Assembly (NCBI RefSeq): GCF_963576615.1
Contig: NC_088714.1
Coordinates: 41,324,072 to 41,388,071 of the forward strand
Length of the DNA stretch: 64,000 bases
Origin: Watersipora subatra
Lineage: Eukaryota; Bryozoa; Gymnolaemata; Cheilostomatida; Watersiporidae
Reading direction: 5' to 3'
In this document: one piece after another, positions 22,895-35,370 of the stretch
How the letters are laid out: every line of letters starts with the position of its first letter
Position numbering within the stretch: the first letter of the stretch is position 1
Notes under the pieces: generated by a model
Told to the model about the DNA's origin: nothing
What the model saw: only the letters and a program-made list of their open reading frames with translations
Databases searched by the model: none
Position numbers and translations under genes: made by a program

Positions 22895-24353
22895 TCAGTA
22901 ATTATTATTATCAGTTATTATTATTGACAGTTATTATTATTGTCAGTTATTATTATTGTCAGTTATTATTATTGTCAGTTATTATTATTGTCAGTTATTA
23001 TTAGTGTCAGTTATTATTATTGTCAGTTATTATTATTGTCAGTTATTATTATTGTCAGTTATTATTATTGTCAGTTATTATTATTGTCAGTTATTATTAT
23101 TGTCAGTTATTATTATTGTCAGTTATTATTATTGTCAGTTATTATTATTGTCAGTTATTATTATTGTCAGTTATTATTATTGTCAGTTATTATTATTGTC
23201 AGTTATTATTATTGTCAGTTATTATTATTGTCAGTTATTATTATTGTCAGTTATTGTTATTGTCAGTTATTATTATTGTCAGTTATTATTATTGTTAGTT
23301 ATTATTATTGTCAGTTATTATTATTGTCAGTTATTATTATTGTCAGTTATTATTATTGTCAGTTATTATTATTGTCAGTTATTATTATTGTCAGTTATTA
23401 TTATTGTCAGTTATTATTATTGTCAGTTATTACTATTATCAGTTATTATTATTGTCAGTTATTATTATTGTCAGTTATTATAATTGTCAGTTATTATTAT
23501 TGTCAGTTATTATTATTGTCAGTTATTATTATTGACAGTTATTATTATTGACAGTTATTATTATTGTCAGTTATTATTATTGTCAGTTATTATTATTGTC
23601 AGTTATTATTATTGTCAGTTATTATTATTGTCAGTTATTATTATTGTCAGTTATTATTATTGTCAGTTATTATTATTGTCAGTTATTATTATTGTCAGTT
23701 ATTATTATTGTCAGTTATTGTTATTGTCAGTTATTATTATTGTCAGTTATTATTATTGTTAGTTATTATTATTGTCAGTTATTATTATTGTCAGTTATTA
23801 TTATTGTCAGTTATTATTATTGTCAGTTATTATTATTGTCAGTTATTATTATTGTCAGTTATTATTATTGTCAGTTATTATTATTGTCAGTTATTACTAT
23901 TATCAGTTATTATTATTGTCAGTTATTATTATTGTCAGTTATTATAATTGTCAGTTATTATTATTGTCAGTTATTATTATTGTCAGTTATTATTATTGTC
24001 AGTTATTATTATTGTCAGTTATTATTATTGTCAGTTATTATTATTGTCAGTTATTATTATTGTCAGTTATTATTATTGTCAGTTATTATTATTGACAGTT
24101 ATTATTATTGTCAGTTATTATTATTGGCAGTTATTATTATTGAAAGTAATTATTATTGTCAGTTATTATTATTGTCAGTTATTATTATTGTCAGTTATTA
24201 TTATTGTCAGTTATTATTATTGTCAGTTATTATTATTGACAGTTATTATTATTATCAGTTATTATAATTGTCAGTTATTATTATTGTCAGTTATTATTAT
24301 TGTCAGTTATTATTATTGTCAGTTATTATTATTGTCAGTTATTATTATTATTG
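22895..24353. repeat. 16-bp satellite, about 91 units, with a 464-bp higher-order duplication
   Basis: The unit is TCAGTTATTATTATTG. Variant units at 23251 (GTTATTG), 23291 (ATTGTTAG), 23431 (TACTATTATC) and 23477 (ATTATAATTG) all recur exactly 464 bases later (29 units), showing a duplicated block. Open frames across it (SVIIIVSYYYCQLLLL repeats) arise because the unit lacks stops in several frames and are not genes. Confidence 0.97.
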
Positions 24354-24379
24354 CCAGTTGTTATTGATTTTGTCAGTTA

Positions 24380-26039
24380 TTTTTCACCGGGTAATCAAGT
24401 ACTCAACTTATTAGGCTGTACTTCATATAGTAAATATATCGAAAACATAATCATCTGTTTCACATTTTATGATTTTTTATTAAATCGTTCTAAAGACTCA
24501 AAAGACATCAATGAAAAGGATTTATGGTCAGATCCTATTGTACTAGTCTCTATGTCTATGTTTTATTAATCAGTTCATAATTAGAGTCATCTACATGTGG
24601 TTGAAACAGGATGCTATTTGAGTGCAATGATTTGCTAAGAGCAGTAAGGCACTAGATATAGAAGGATTCACCAGAGTGCACCACGGATGCCAACTTGTTA
24701 GTAAAGCACCACATCCTAAACCAACTAGGTCTACAATGATGCAGAAAAACATTGCGTTACTCGATCTAGCTTAATTGAGAAAGAACTGTCGATGCTTTAC
24801 TTTTGTTATTTAAGAGTTCTCCAGACACTAGATCTTGAGCAATTCATAAAATTAGTAAAATATTATCTCAGGCACCTTTTATGAATGTAGGCAACTGTTC
24901 ATAAGTTGGTAGAAAGACTATTCATACCTTAAACATAGTCGAATGCAGGTGGATGCGCCCTAAACTGATTTCTATGCTTAAATATACAGTGAGATGGTGT
25001 TGTAATTTTTGGCCTATGTTACACACATCGCAGACATTAAGCCTCTCAAACTGGCTAAAATTATCTAAAGGAGAATTTTATGTCTGAGTGTTGCTTAATT
25101 ACAAAAGCATAAAAATACCAATGTTTTTTAGTTACACATGAGTAGCCTTTTTATTCTTTTTTACTAATGCCTGCGTACTCAACACAAAAATTGACTTTTA
25201 ATGTTTTTCAATGATTTTTACATTTTTAAAGAAATTCAAGTTGAATGAGTAAGCTTGCATAGAGTTACAGTATTTAGTTTTTTATTCTATTATTCTACAT
25301 TATTATATTGTATTATATTATGTTGTAAAAATATCACAATTATAGTGAGTTAGGTTAGATGGAATAAGAAGTTGTGTGTGTTGCTAAATAAAATAGCCAA
25401 ATGAAAAAAGATATTAGCTGTAATCTAATTGCAAAAAGCTGCCTTATAAATTAAAGAGCAGCGGAGCCCACCACTTTTTTTCATTAGATGAAGCGGACCC
25501 ACTCATGTAGTGATCTAGAAGAAAAAATGTTTCCCTGCAGGTTATACTCGTTGGCTGCTCCAGTCTGGGTCATAATTTTGCATAAGTAAAAATTCTGTAA
25601 AGCTTTTAAAACTGTGTGATTTTCTAAAACATAATTTAGAAGAAAGGACAACTCTATCTATTTGTGTGTTTTGTATTATTTTATTTATATAGAGGGATTT
25701 GCGTTAACAACATATAATGTCAATGCCATTTTCATCAGCACTCAGTGCCATCTTGAATTATGTCATTTAGTAGGTCAGTTTTTGAGAAAGTGCTTACTTA
25801 TTGATACAGAGTTACATATATGTAGGTGATTTTACGCTAGTTATTATTACAATATTATAGTAGTGAATATACATATACTCATGTTGCACTCACAGTGGCT
25901 GGTCTTCTGGCTTGTAAAGAAAAAATACTTGACCTTTTTATTAATCACAATCGGGTCAGCGAAATGTGCTATCTTGGCATTTAAAACAACTGTTTGATTC
26001 TGGTTTCATTTTTGAAGGACTTTCAATTGTTGTTCTGGC
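24380..26039. other. AT-rich region, nothing recognised
   Basis: No conserved coding sequence, TIR or tandem repeat was recognised between the 16-bp satellite and the repeats near 26.05 kb. Confidence 0.4.
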
Positions 26040-26215
26040 AGTTTACAACTCTATGGTAACCTACAGATAGTAACCATTTATAACTCAATGGTAACTTACA
26101 GAGAGTAGTCCTTTACGACTCTATGGAAACCTACAGATAGTAGCCCTTTACAACTCTATAGTAACCTACAGATAGTAGCCCGTTACAACTCTATAACTCT
26201 ATGATAACCTACTTT
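26040..26215. repeat. About 39-bp degenerate tandem repeat
   Basis: About four or five copies of a unit built around GTAACCTACAGATAGTAGCC and CTTTACAACTCTAT. Confidence 0.8.
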
Positions 26216-26319
26216 GGGCTTATCTCTGAAGGGCAGAACCTGTACTCATTGTAATACCAGGAGTTCAGAATACCACATTATTGATATGGGTTCTTTTAAT
26301 ATATGTATATACCATAGTA

Positions 26320-26747
26320 CTAGTTGAACGCCCAGCATTGCATGGGTAATAAAAACAGCTTATAAACAATGACAGAAATGCAGTGGTCATTGACAATTTT
26401 TATACCCGATGAGCTGGGGTAACTTAAGCTAGAGCAGTGACGCCGCTTGATCACGCAATCAATCATGATCTTCAAAGGTGCTAGTAGTAACCAATAGTAT
26501 TTTTGCAAGCGCTTTATGTGTGCATATTTTAACTGGTGTAATGAGCATTTGCGCGATTTTTCATTAATATGGCCAGTTGGATGCGCAGTATAAGGGGTAG
26601 AATACTTATCTGGAGAATTTGGAGGTTCCAATTTAATATCCAATGCAAAGTGGATTTTTCCCTCTTAACAATTAATTGCTATAACTTGAAATACGGACGA
26701 CAAATGACCACCAACCAACAAAAATTTTGGAAATTTATATATTTAGA
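26320..26747 (-). mobile_element. Helitron-like non-autonomous element
   Basis: Read on the minus strand it begins TCTAAATATATAAATTTCC at 26747 and ends with a short GC hairpin (CCCATGCAATGCTGGG) about seven bases before CTAG at 26323-26320, followed by T. TC start, hairpin and CTRR end are the Helitron signature. No RepHel coding capacity. Its 5' end abuts the 3' CTAG of another Helitron (26748), a head-to-tail arrangement. Confidence 0.8.
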
Positions 26748-26860
26748 CTAGATGCATGCCCGATGAGGCTTGCACGGTTAATAAAAAAACAGCTTACAGA
26801 CAGTGGCAGGTAATGTAGATGGTGCATTAGGTACGCTTACCAATTAGCAAACGGCAAAAT
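26748..26860 (-). mobile_element. Helitron 3' end, second element in tandem
   Basis: The minus strand reads a GC hairpin (CCGTGCAAGCCTCATCGGGC) then ATGCAT and CTAG at 26751-26748. The inner limit and the 5' end were not found, so the right coordinate is approximate. Confidence 0.6.
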
Positions 26861-27296
26861 TAGTAATATGGCTAATTTGAGTCACTTAGTAAACTAGCGT
26901 TTCTAATTAAAATAAACACACATGTTGATTTATATTTCTAAATATAGATTATAATTTGTTTTACTGGCAGAAGCCAACACAAGTGAGTTGCAGAAAAGCC
27001 TGTTATTAGGAATGATTAAGATTTTAAGGCTCAAACTTTCAGGTCTTTAATAGGACACTGGTGCTTGAGTAGACATTATCAACTACTTGAGTAAATTAGG
27101 GTGAAAAAACAATTATATATATTACAATATATAGGCCTACGTATATATATGCATATATATTTGTATATATAACAATATGTATATTCATATACATATACAC
27201 CAAATTATATATATTATATATACTAACTATAAACATTTATATACATAAAAAGTTTAAAAACATGAATACTCTATGTATATAAATGCTTATATATCT

Positions 27297-27480
27297 ATAT
27301 AAAATATATTAAGAACTGAAAACTGTAAAAACTGTTTGCTACTTAAAGTTTCATGGTAGTTACCATTCATCAGGTAAAACTAAAATGATCATTTTAGTTT
27401 TTCCTGATGAATAGTAACAATCATGAAACTTTAAGTAGCAAACAGTTTTAAAAGTTTTCAGTTCTTAATATATTTTATAT
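27297..27480. repeat. Large palindrome with hammerhead-like cores in both arms
   Basis: Arms of about 90 bases meet at TGATCA (27386-27391) and share ATATAAAATATATTAAGAAC, CAGTTTTTACAG-like and GCTACTTAAAGTTTCAT blocks with a few mismatches. Each arm carries CTGATGA, a short stem and GAAAC: minus strand 27373-27348 and plus strand 27404-27429. No complete hammerhead with a cleavage triplet could be folded. Confidence 0.88.
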
Positions 27481-28089
27481 AAATGGTCTATTTTAATAGT
27501 GAGCACTCTCTTCTAGTGAACTGCAACTTTCTTCTTCATCAGTATATATTTATATATATAGATATACATGTAAACACATGAGTCTCTGTATGATAGAGTA
27601 TGTGTACTCGAGTGTGCATATATGGCTACCAGCTAGAAAAGAACTGTAATAGGGAATAAAATATCAGTAATAAAAACAGACTTGAGCAAAAGTTAACCCA
27701 GTTAAAGCTGCATGCATTTTTAGCTCCCCAACTTCATGATAACCTGAGAGATTAGGTCATAACTAGTTCATAGACTCACAATATGTTGGTCACTCTTTCC
27801 CGATTTGGCTGAACCAGTTTTATAGAGAGTGTGAATATTTATGTACCACTGGGTTAGTGCAAACCATATATGGTTTTCTTGTTGTCAGATGAAGGCATTG
27901 TTAGAATGGAAGCCACGCAATTGGTACCGCTGCATGTAAATACATTAACTTTGCAGCTTGCACATCATACGTGCTATTCACAGTCATCTCAATATTGTTT
28001 CTATTGTCTGTGGTTGAGATGCAGACCATAGTTGGTTGGCTAGTGGTTTTTTTATCCGATGTTGTCCATACAAGAGTTCTAAAACAATA

Positions 28090-28150
28090 GACCTTGTCCG
28101 TAAAAGCATTCTAGGACAGTAGATCTTGTCCATAGAAACATTCTAGAGTA
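28090..28150. repeat. Minisatellite outlier units
   Basis: Two units resembling the 28780-29180 repeat: ATTCTAGGACAGTAGATCTT and GTCCATAGAAACATTCTAGA. Confidence 0.6.
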
Positions 28151-28779
28151 AGAATGGCCAAATGATTTTGGCAATGATCCACCACCGCCAAATATGTCAT
28201 ATTAAAGATTTACAGCGAGCTTATATACAAAAACAGCTTTATACAAAAACATGCAAATATTTGTGCACATCTTAAAACAAGGCGCCAAATACAATTTATA
28301 ACACTTTATTTTTATACATACATGTAAGATGACTAAGGATCAGTGATTGAACATGCCGTAATAACTTTGTCTGAGATCAGTGAGAAAATCGTGAGTGGGC
28401 TTTGACATCACAAATCTATCAAACGGCGGTTTATGCTACATACAGCAACTCTTACTAGTTCATTAACATGAGTATTTGTAAGTCAGGTTCTGTGATTGTT
28501 TTTTAAGAAATTCAATGACTCACTGAAAACAAAGATTCACATAGGTAGGTTGAGGCAAAGTGAGTAAGTAATCTTCTAGCTAGCCTAGTAATTATTGAGT
28601 ACTTTTCCAAGCTTTTAGGTGATGACTAAATAAATAACCAGAAAAAGTTACAGAAAAATTTGTAAATTAAATTTTAAAATAAATACTTCAAAAAAATGTT
28701 TTTTATTGGTAAGTTGAAAAGTCCACAATAGAGGCTAGAAAGATCCAGATGCTGATCCAGATCTGCCAATTGGCCATAA

Positions 28780-29180
28780 CTGTTCTAGAGCATTATACCT
28801 TGTCTATAGAAACATTCTATAGAAATCTACCTTGTCCATAAGAAAATTCTATAGAAATCTACCTTGTCCATAAGAACATTCTATAGGAATACACATTGTC
28901 CATAGGAACACTCTATAGAAATATACCTTGTATTTAGGAACATTCTAGACTCTAGAGCACCATACCTCATTTGTAGGAATATTCTATTGTAATAGGCCTT
29001 GTCTATAGGCATATTCTAGACTCTAGAGCATTATAATTTGTCTATAGAAGTGTTCTAGAACAATATAGCTTATCTATAGAAACATTCAACAGCAATATAC
29101 CTTGTCCATGGACAATTTCTAGAGCAATAGACCTGGTCCATAGGAACATTCTAGAGCAATATATCTTGTCCATTGCTACT
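28780..29180. repeat. About 37-bp degenerate minisatellite
   Basis: Roughly ten copies built around CTATAGAAACATTCTAGAGC and AATATACCTTGTCCATAGG, with indels. Confidence 0.8.
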
Positions 29181-29194
29181 AGAGTGTGAGGTCC

Positions 29195-29400
29195 AAAACC
29201 ATATGTGGTCTACCCGGGTGAAGGATGAGGTCCACCACCATATGTCGTCTGTCCAGGTGAAATATGAGGTCTACCAATATATGTAGTCTACCCAGATGAA
29301 GGTGAGGTCCACCACCATATGTGGTCTACCCAGGGGAAGGGTGAGGTCCACCACCACATGGGGTTTACCCAGGTGAAGGATGAGGTCTACAACTATGATC
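29195..29400. repeat. About 40-bp degenerate minisatellite
   Basis: About five copies of GTGAGGTCCACCACCATATG with GGTCTACCCAGGTGAAGG. The open frame across it is not considered coding. Confidence 0.8.
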
Positions 29401-29498
29401 AGTTTCAATTAAGTAACAAGTTACCTAATCGAAGGGGAGGCTGGAAAATTTTACAGCTAACTTGCGACCCAGTAAATCACAAATCCATCAAAAAATGT

Positions 29499-29556
29499 TA
29501 CCTGCATATGCAAATGTTACCTGCATATACAAATGTTACCTGCATATACAAATTGA
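29499..29556. repeat. 19-20 bp tandem repeat, three copies
   Basis: GTTACCTGCATATACAAAT repeated three times. Confidence 0.85.
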
Positions 29557-30473
29557 AGCAAATCGAGCTCTTAAATCAGTTTTTTTCCTCGACCTAAAAT
29601 AGATATCATAGAATATGTACCAAGAGTGTATTGCTAGAATAAATGTATGGAAATATATGTTGATAACATGTTTATTTTTACTATTATTCTGTTTCTTTTG
29701 ATGTAATTAGAAATCCAATTATTTTTACAAGTTTCACAATTTTTAAAATAAGTACAAATTAAGTGTTTATTGCTTAAACAAATGTATGAAATGTGTTTTA
29801 TCTATGAAGGATGAATAATTCAGCAGTGGACCTCGCGCTATAGCATGGTAGACCTCACACTATGGTAGCACTAGCTTTGCTCTATTGAAGCAATTCTTAA
29901 CGCGCATATATTTCGCTCCAGCAGAAAACACTAATGCAGATGTTTTCGAAGTGTACTGAATCAGAACTGATAGTTGTTTTCATTGTCGACCGCAACCTCC
30001 ATCACCTACGTCAACTTTCCAGACCTACGTCAAATTTTTTACACACGTGAACTTCTGTACCACTACACAACAATAGCACTAAAATTGGTTTTACTTTCTT
30101 AGAACTATTAACAGGTGACCACTCTAATATTTGTGGCTACACACAGACCAGCGCTTATCAGTAATTGCATTCAAACTACCTGGCTAGCTCTCTATATTAA
30201 GGCCACGTCTAGTCTATGTGACATTTAGTGTACTACAATTATTAGTGAACATGTAAACGATCACGGATGTTAGGACTAGCTTGGGCAAGGGTAGCAATCA
30301 TGAATACTTGTGCCAGGGTAGCAATAATGAGTACAATGCATTATGACAGCTGATGCAGCCATGTCGCAATAGCTTTGCGTCTCCGTTGAGTCTCTCAACA
30401 CGCCATTTCCAACAAGATAATCAGACCACGTAAATACCATGGGAATTATTCATTATTTGCCCACTGGTTCTCA

Positions 30474-30738
30474 TAATATTTTAATATATATGTACATTGT
30501 ATCATATACAGGTTGATCCTAGTAATATTTTAATATATATGTACATTGTATCATATACAGGCTGATCCTAGTAGTGTTTTAATATATATGTACATTGTAT
30601 CATATACAGGCTGAACCTAGTAATATTTTAATATATATGTACATTGTATCATATACAGGCTGATCCTAGTAATATTTTAATATATATGTACATTGTATCA
30701 TATACAGGCTGAACCTAGTAATATTTTAATATATATGT
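30474..30738. repeat. 49-bp minisatellite, about five copies
   Basis: The unit is TAATATTTTAATATATATGT, ACATTGTATCATATACAGG, CTGATCCTAG. Copies are nearly identical, with the TAG/TGTTTT and GATCC/GAACC variants. It directly abuts the 3' end of the Helitron at 30748. Confidence 0.92.
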
Positions 30739-31865
30739 ATATGTACACTAGATGAATGCTCGACTTTGTCTGGATAATAAAAAATCTTAGCACTGAAAAT
30801 TTATTTTTATTTAACATATAACAACTGTTACCATTCTAGTGTTCAAACTTCATATCATGAGAAATGTGTTCAAATAAATCAATAGAAAAAATATAAGAGC
30901 TGTAAAGGTTTTCAAACTTTTTCAAACAACTGTAGCTTTTAAATTTCACATAATGAAAAAAGTATTTTATGTAGTTGAAATAAGTTAAGAGAACAAATAA
31001 AACAAATGTAAAGGTGTTTAAATGTAAATGTGAAATAATTAGCAGGTAATGGCTAAATTAAGTTGGTTTTGCTACGATTACAATAAAAAATTATTTGTTA
31101 TGCAATTATATGATTTTAATTAGTTTCAGTGTTGGCATTCAAAAGCAACAATGTCGCATAGAGTAGTATAGAGACCCATGGTAATTATCTAATGCAAACA
31201 CCCTCTGGTAACAATCATCAAAATTTTATATAGGTGCTGTACATATTAAAAATTAGTAACAAAACAATATGTTAACCTTAGTAACTATAGTTACCTACCA
31301 TAACTTCAGTGTATTCTGTGGTTATGATCTGCAAGGAAATGTAACATTGCAATGTCTTACGTGCAGTACATACCTTGGAGAATTCTTACCTTCAAGATAG
31401 ACATATAACATACGCGTTGAATTTAACTTAAATCAATTCAGCTTCCTAAACACATGCTTAAAGCTAAGTTTTAGTATGTATTTTACTAAACTAAACTTCT
31501 ATCAAGGTTAATAAGGCTAAAATTTTATCAATTATCTGCTTTCAATTTTGTTTTCAATATAACTTATAAGTTTACAACGAATAATGCTAAACTGGGATAT
31601 AGAGCAAGCACGCATCTCATCTCTTTCTGGCGTTGTGGAACGGATTTTGGCAAAAAACATATCAATATTTTCGTTACTTCGTCAAAGTCGGTCCACCGAC
31701 TGCCAAATTTCAATTTCAAGAGAATTTTGTTTATTCATGGCGAAAAAATGTCGAACAACTTTCGTCCTCGCATGACGAGGACGTGAAAACATCGTGTTCC
31801 ATCGGGTAAGGCAAAAAAATCTTATAACATAGGCCTCATAATCAGAAGGCACATTGCAATGTACA

Positions 31866-31914
31866 TACGTAACATCGCTCTTACCATATACACAGTATAT
31901 GGTAAGAGCGATGG
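31866..31914. repeat. Short perfect palindrome inside the Helitron
   Basis: CATCGCTCTTACCATATA, a five-base spacer, then its exact reverse complement. Helitron copy 1 has only one arm, near 9346, so this is an inverted duplication specific to copy 2. Confidence 0.85.
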
Positions 31915-31924
31915 GTGTGACAAA

Positions 31925-32000
31925 AACTGCTAGCCTCATGGTTGCGCGATGATTAGTAAACTTGCGGTTTGACTGTCGCGAGTTCAAATCCAGTTGAAGG
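31925..32000 (+). repeat. tRNA-like (SINE-type) module
   Basis: TAGCCTCATGGTT resembles a Pol III A box and GCGAGTTCAAATCCAG a B box, with about 40 bases between them. It lies in the Helitron family at a position where copy 1 keeps an antisense relic (GGATTTCAACTCAC at about 9267). It is a decayed tRNA-derived module, not a functional tRNA gene. Confidence 0.5.
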
Positions 32001-33455
32001 TAATTTTTCATTGCTTAAACTTTATCTCTATAATTGGACAGAAGAACTACAGACCAACATTAAGATTATATAAATAAATGTAGAAGTGTATCACGATTGT
32101 ACAAAAGCGTAATGCTTTATGAATGATCCCTAGTTGTCTATAGACACAGCAAATATTGAAGCGATCAATAGATAGTGATCTGAGAGAAGAGTGTTGCTGG
32201 AAGCATGAATTTTTTGACATAGAAATAAGTGATGTGAACTTGACAGCTCAGGATGTGTCATAGGAAAAGATTATCTCCATTAAGAACTAAAATAACTCAC
32301 TATTTATATTTTGTTTCACAAGGGATCACACTGAACCAGTTTAGCAACATTTACCACACAAAAAACTCAAATATACACATTTAAAAAAAATTCTGCATGT
32401 CAGTTCTTCCCAATCGGTTTTCATTGCTGAACCCCCTATGGCTGACGAGAGCAATCGCTCACCCTTTGTTTAAAATGCAACAAAACGGCTCAAAATGTAA
32501 AGAAAAACATACATACTTGGAGTATATGGGGACAGTATGTTATTTGAATGTCATTCTAAGAAGAGTCTAATGTTTTCACTCAGCAGCAACATATAAAAAC
32601 GACTCACTTTATGATCTTTGACTTTAACCTGCCTCTTCTCTGCTATCTGATCGAGACGTGTTTCTTTGTTGGTAAGGGAAATGCACAGATCATTTTTAGG
32701 TTTGATAGCGGGACAATATTTATTTCTCGATATATACCAGAGATGAAAATTCGTATTCACATAGGCAAGTTGTTGTGACGATAAATACACTTTCTTTGTC
32801 TTCACAATTGATTCTTCTACTCCTGCAAACAACCGCTCTCACCCCGTCAAGACCCTTTCATTCAAGTAGAATCTTTCAAAAGTGATCACCGTTTGATAGA
32901 AAAATTAAAAAATAATTTTTTTTAAATTTAAAAAACGGTTACCGTAAGTCATGGATTGCCCCATTTCGTGAATTTATGTTTGTAAATGATAGTGAGTCGT
33001 GTTTTCCTATTGGATCAATGCACATGTTCATAGGAAGACAATTGTTGTAAGGAAATCTTTTTTCCTAATGTAGTTTCATATCAGAACTTCAAAAGTAAAT
33101 TATCACACATTTGCAAACTAATGTCAAAGGAGTATTTATTGGTTTGCAGTTCACTGATGATTCTCAACATATCAACATTTCTAAAGGATATATTAGCCAA
33201 ATAAGAATAACAGCTTTCCAATAAATTAGCAAATAGCGTTGCCATTAGATTTCTGAGTTGGCAAGAAACATCCTAGATGATAGCATATCCTTAACGCAGA
33301 ACATGCATTAAAACACATATATTACTAATAATTAAAAAGATAGATAAAGGTTTGTGTAAAGAAGGAATAAGACTCGAGCTCCAGCACAATGTTGGTTTTC
33401 ATGCGACTCTTTTTTAAGTTTTTCAGTTTAATGAACTTTAGAATTTCTGCCTTAA

Positions 33456-34126
33456 CCCTTTTACTGCCGTAGACGCATAAATGCGTTTTCGTGGGATGCC
33501 TGCCGTAGACGGATTATTGCGACTTTCCCAGCAATTGCGTAGTTACCTAATTTTATTATTCGTTGACAGAATAACCCACGGTCTTCATGACTTTTATGAA
33601 ATTGACTGTGTTGTTCGGAGACTTGTCTAAAAAATTAGCCTAAAATAACAAAGCAATTTTAAACTTTTGTTAGAGAACTTCTAATTTAATAACGAAGATT
33701 TTTTTGTGTGAGGTCATTAATTACCGCGCGAGTCAGAAAACAGGTAATTAGTTATGTTGATGACATCGTAGCCAATTCAGATGTTTGTGATTATACAGAT
33801 AATTAAAGCAGCAGCACTGTCTCTGATAGTGGTGAAAGTAATAATTTTGTAAGAGTAAGGAAAATTATGGAGGATCGTTTTAGCTTCGCATCGATCGTAG
33901 CTTCACACGGCTTTATCATTGCACAAAGTATAGATCCATTGAATTTTTGCATAGCAATGTTAGTTAAAATGTAGGCAAATTAAAATATGTAACAAAAATG
34001 TTCTAGATAGAGATTGAAATTGGAAAAAATACTGGTTACATATCATGAAGCAATATCGGCAAATTTCGGTAAAATAGCTGGTACTTGTCAGATACCCAAA
34101 TTTGTACATGCTTGGCAGTGCAAGGG
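33456..34126. mobile_element. piggyBac-like non-autonomous element
   Basis: Flanked by TTAA at 33452-33455 and 34127-34130. Inverted ends are CCCTTTTACTGCC and CCCTTGCACTGCC. TTAA targets and CCC-starting short TIRs are the piggyBac hallmark. The inside holds a short acidic Ser-rich reading stretch (SDSGESNN) that could be a transposase N-terminal remnant, but no DDD domain. Confidence 0.88.
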
Positions 34127-34130
34127 TTAA

Positions 34131-35370
34131 GCCAGACAGGAATGTTCGTAAAACCTTACAGAATCACAGCTTTATTCTGTAAACGGTCTCCATGCTCTGA
34201 CTTTTAATTGATTGAGACTGTTAACTGACTAGATGTTTTACTAAGTATCTCTACAATGATGAGGTAGCGACACACCCCCATTCGACGCTGTAATCCCATC
34301 ATGGAAGCAGCTGTGTCACTCTCATTCTGTTGTGATTCAGTGTCGCTGTTTGAAGGCGAAACACCCATGCAATGACATGGGCAACACCCATCTTTGTGCC
34401 CTGGAAACGGCCTTAGCGACCAACAGTGTTGCACTTGTGCATGCGCATAGGCCTTGATTTCCTGTTGCTTCAGATGCAGACATATGTCTTGATATAATAC
34501 GTCACACAACTATCGGCCTACTATGGCACTCTATGGAAACATGATCTATGTATTGGCCCAATGTAGCGCTTTGAGACTGCCACCCAAGTGTCACTACACT
34601 ATCACTGTATGGAGACCTAGTATTTGATAAAGGGTAATTATTTACTATTATGAGAGCTCTATTATGAGAAAATCTGTAAATTATGGCAATTGGCAAACCC
34701 ACTCTAGCCGTTATATAGTTAGATGTACTCAAACATAAGCTTTGCTTGGAGAATCAATTTCTCAAACAAGGGTAGGAAATAACTTGATATTAGGCAAGAG
34801 CCCATATCAAGGTGTATTACAATATTAAACAAATTATTGGAAGACATCCAATCTGACAGCACCCTTGCAACAATAATGTACATACACGGAGCCTCCTATT
34901 CACTATTTTTATGGTTCTGTGTCCATATAGACGATGATTATTATGTTGCGTTTTATAATGCAACCAGTTTACATCATAACACCTAGAGGTCTGAAGAGGC
35001 AGCCTACATGTAGAGGGTTAATGATAGGTTAATATCTAGCATTCTACGTGACGAAGCAGCGCTGCTAATGACATTACCCATACTGCCGATGAATCATTTC
35101 TCATTGGTTAACTGTATACGTGAGGTCAGCGCAAAGCCATAGCTTGTTCAGGGAAAAGTTTTGGGAGCCTATTTCTAGAGAGCTCGCGGCAACAGTAGAA
35201 GTTATCTCAAGAGATGAGAACAGAATAGACAGCTTAAATATACCGAGAAGGTTTAACGATGACAATGATAAAGATGATGAGAATGACACAGAGGAAGGTA
35301 GAAAGAACAACAATTATATGGAAGGTAAATTCCATTCATATTGATCTATTTTAACATGATATTGTGAAGG
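34131..35370. other. Region upstream of GPB5, no recognised gene
   Basis: Two moderate open frames (34509-34204 minus and 35120-35344 plus) have no recognised similarity. The missing first exon of GPB5, with its initiation codon, may lie here or further left. Confidence 0.35.

Larger units (their letters stand above)
30748..32000 (-). mobile_element. Helitron-like element, copy 2
   Basis: On the minus strand it ends in a degenerate hairpin (CCAGACAAAGTCGAGC) and CTAG at 30751-30748, followed by T. It is homologous along most of its length to the Helitron at 9179-12130 and, at its 3' end, to 39812-40205. It lacks the hAT insertion of copy 1 and so is the empty-site reference. Near the 5' side it contains a tRNA-like module and an inserted palindrome. 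The 5' terminus is uncertain. Confidence 0.75.

Noticed and set aside
22940-24569. Long overlapping open frames of SVIIIVSYYYCQLLLL repeats
   Set aside because: They are by-products of the stop-free 16-bp satellite, open in several frames at once and without gene context.
29319-29597. 92-residue frame MWSTQGKGEVHHH...
   Set aside because: Made of the 40-bp minisatellite and a short repeat, not a gene.
31925-32000. Functional tRNA gene
   Set aside because: A and B box-like motifs exist, but the arms do not form a cloverleaf; treated as a decayed SINE-type module.
32551-32832. 93-residue minus-strand open frame
   Set aside because: No known motif or matching splice sites; AT-rich sequence readily gives such frames.
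34204-34509. 101-residue Cys/Ser-rich minus-strand frame
   Set aside because: Looked somewhat protein-like, but no family, signal peptide or exon structure could be supported.
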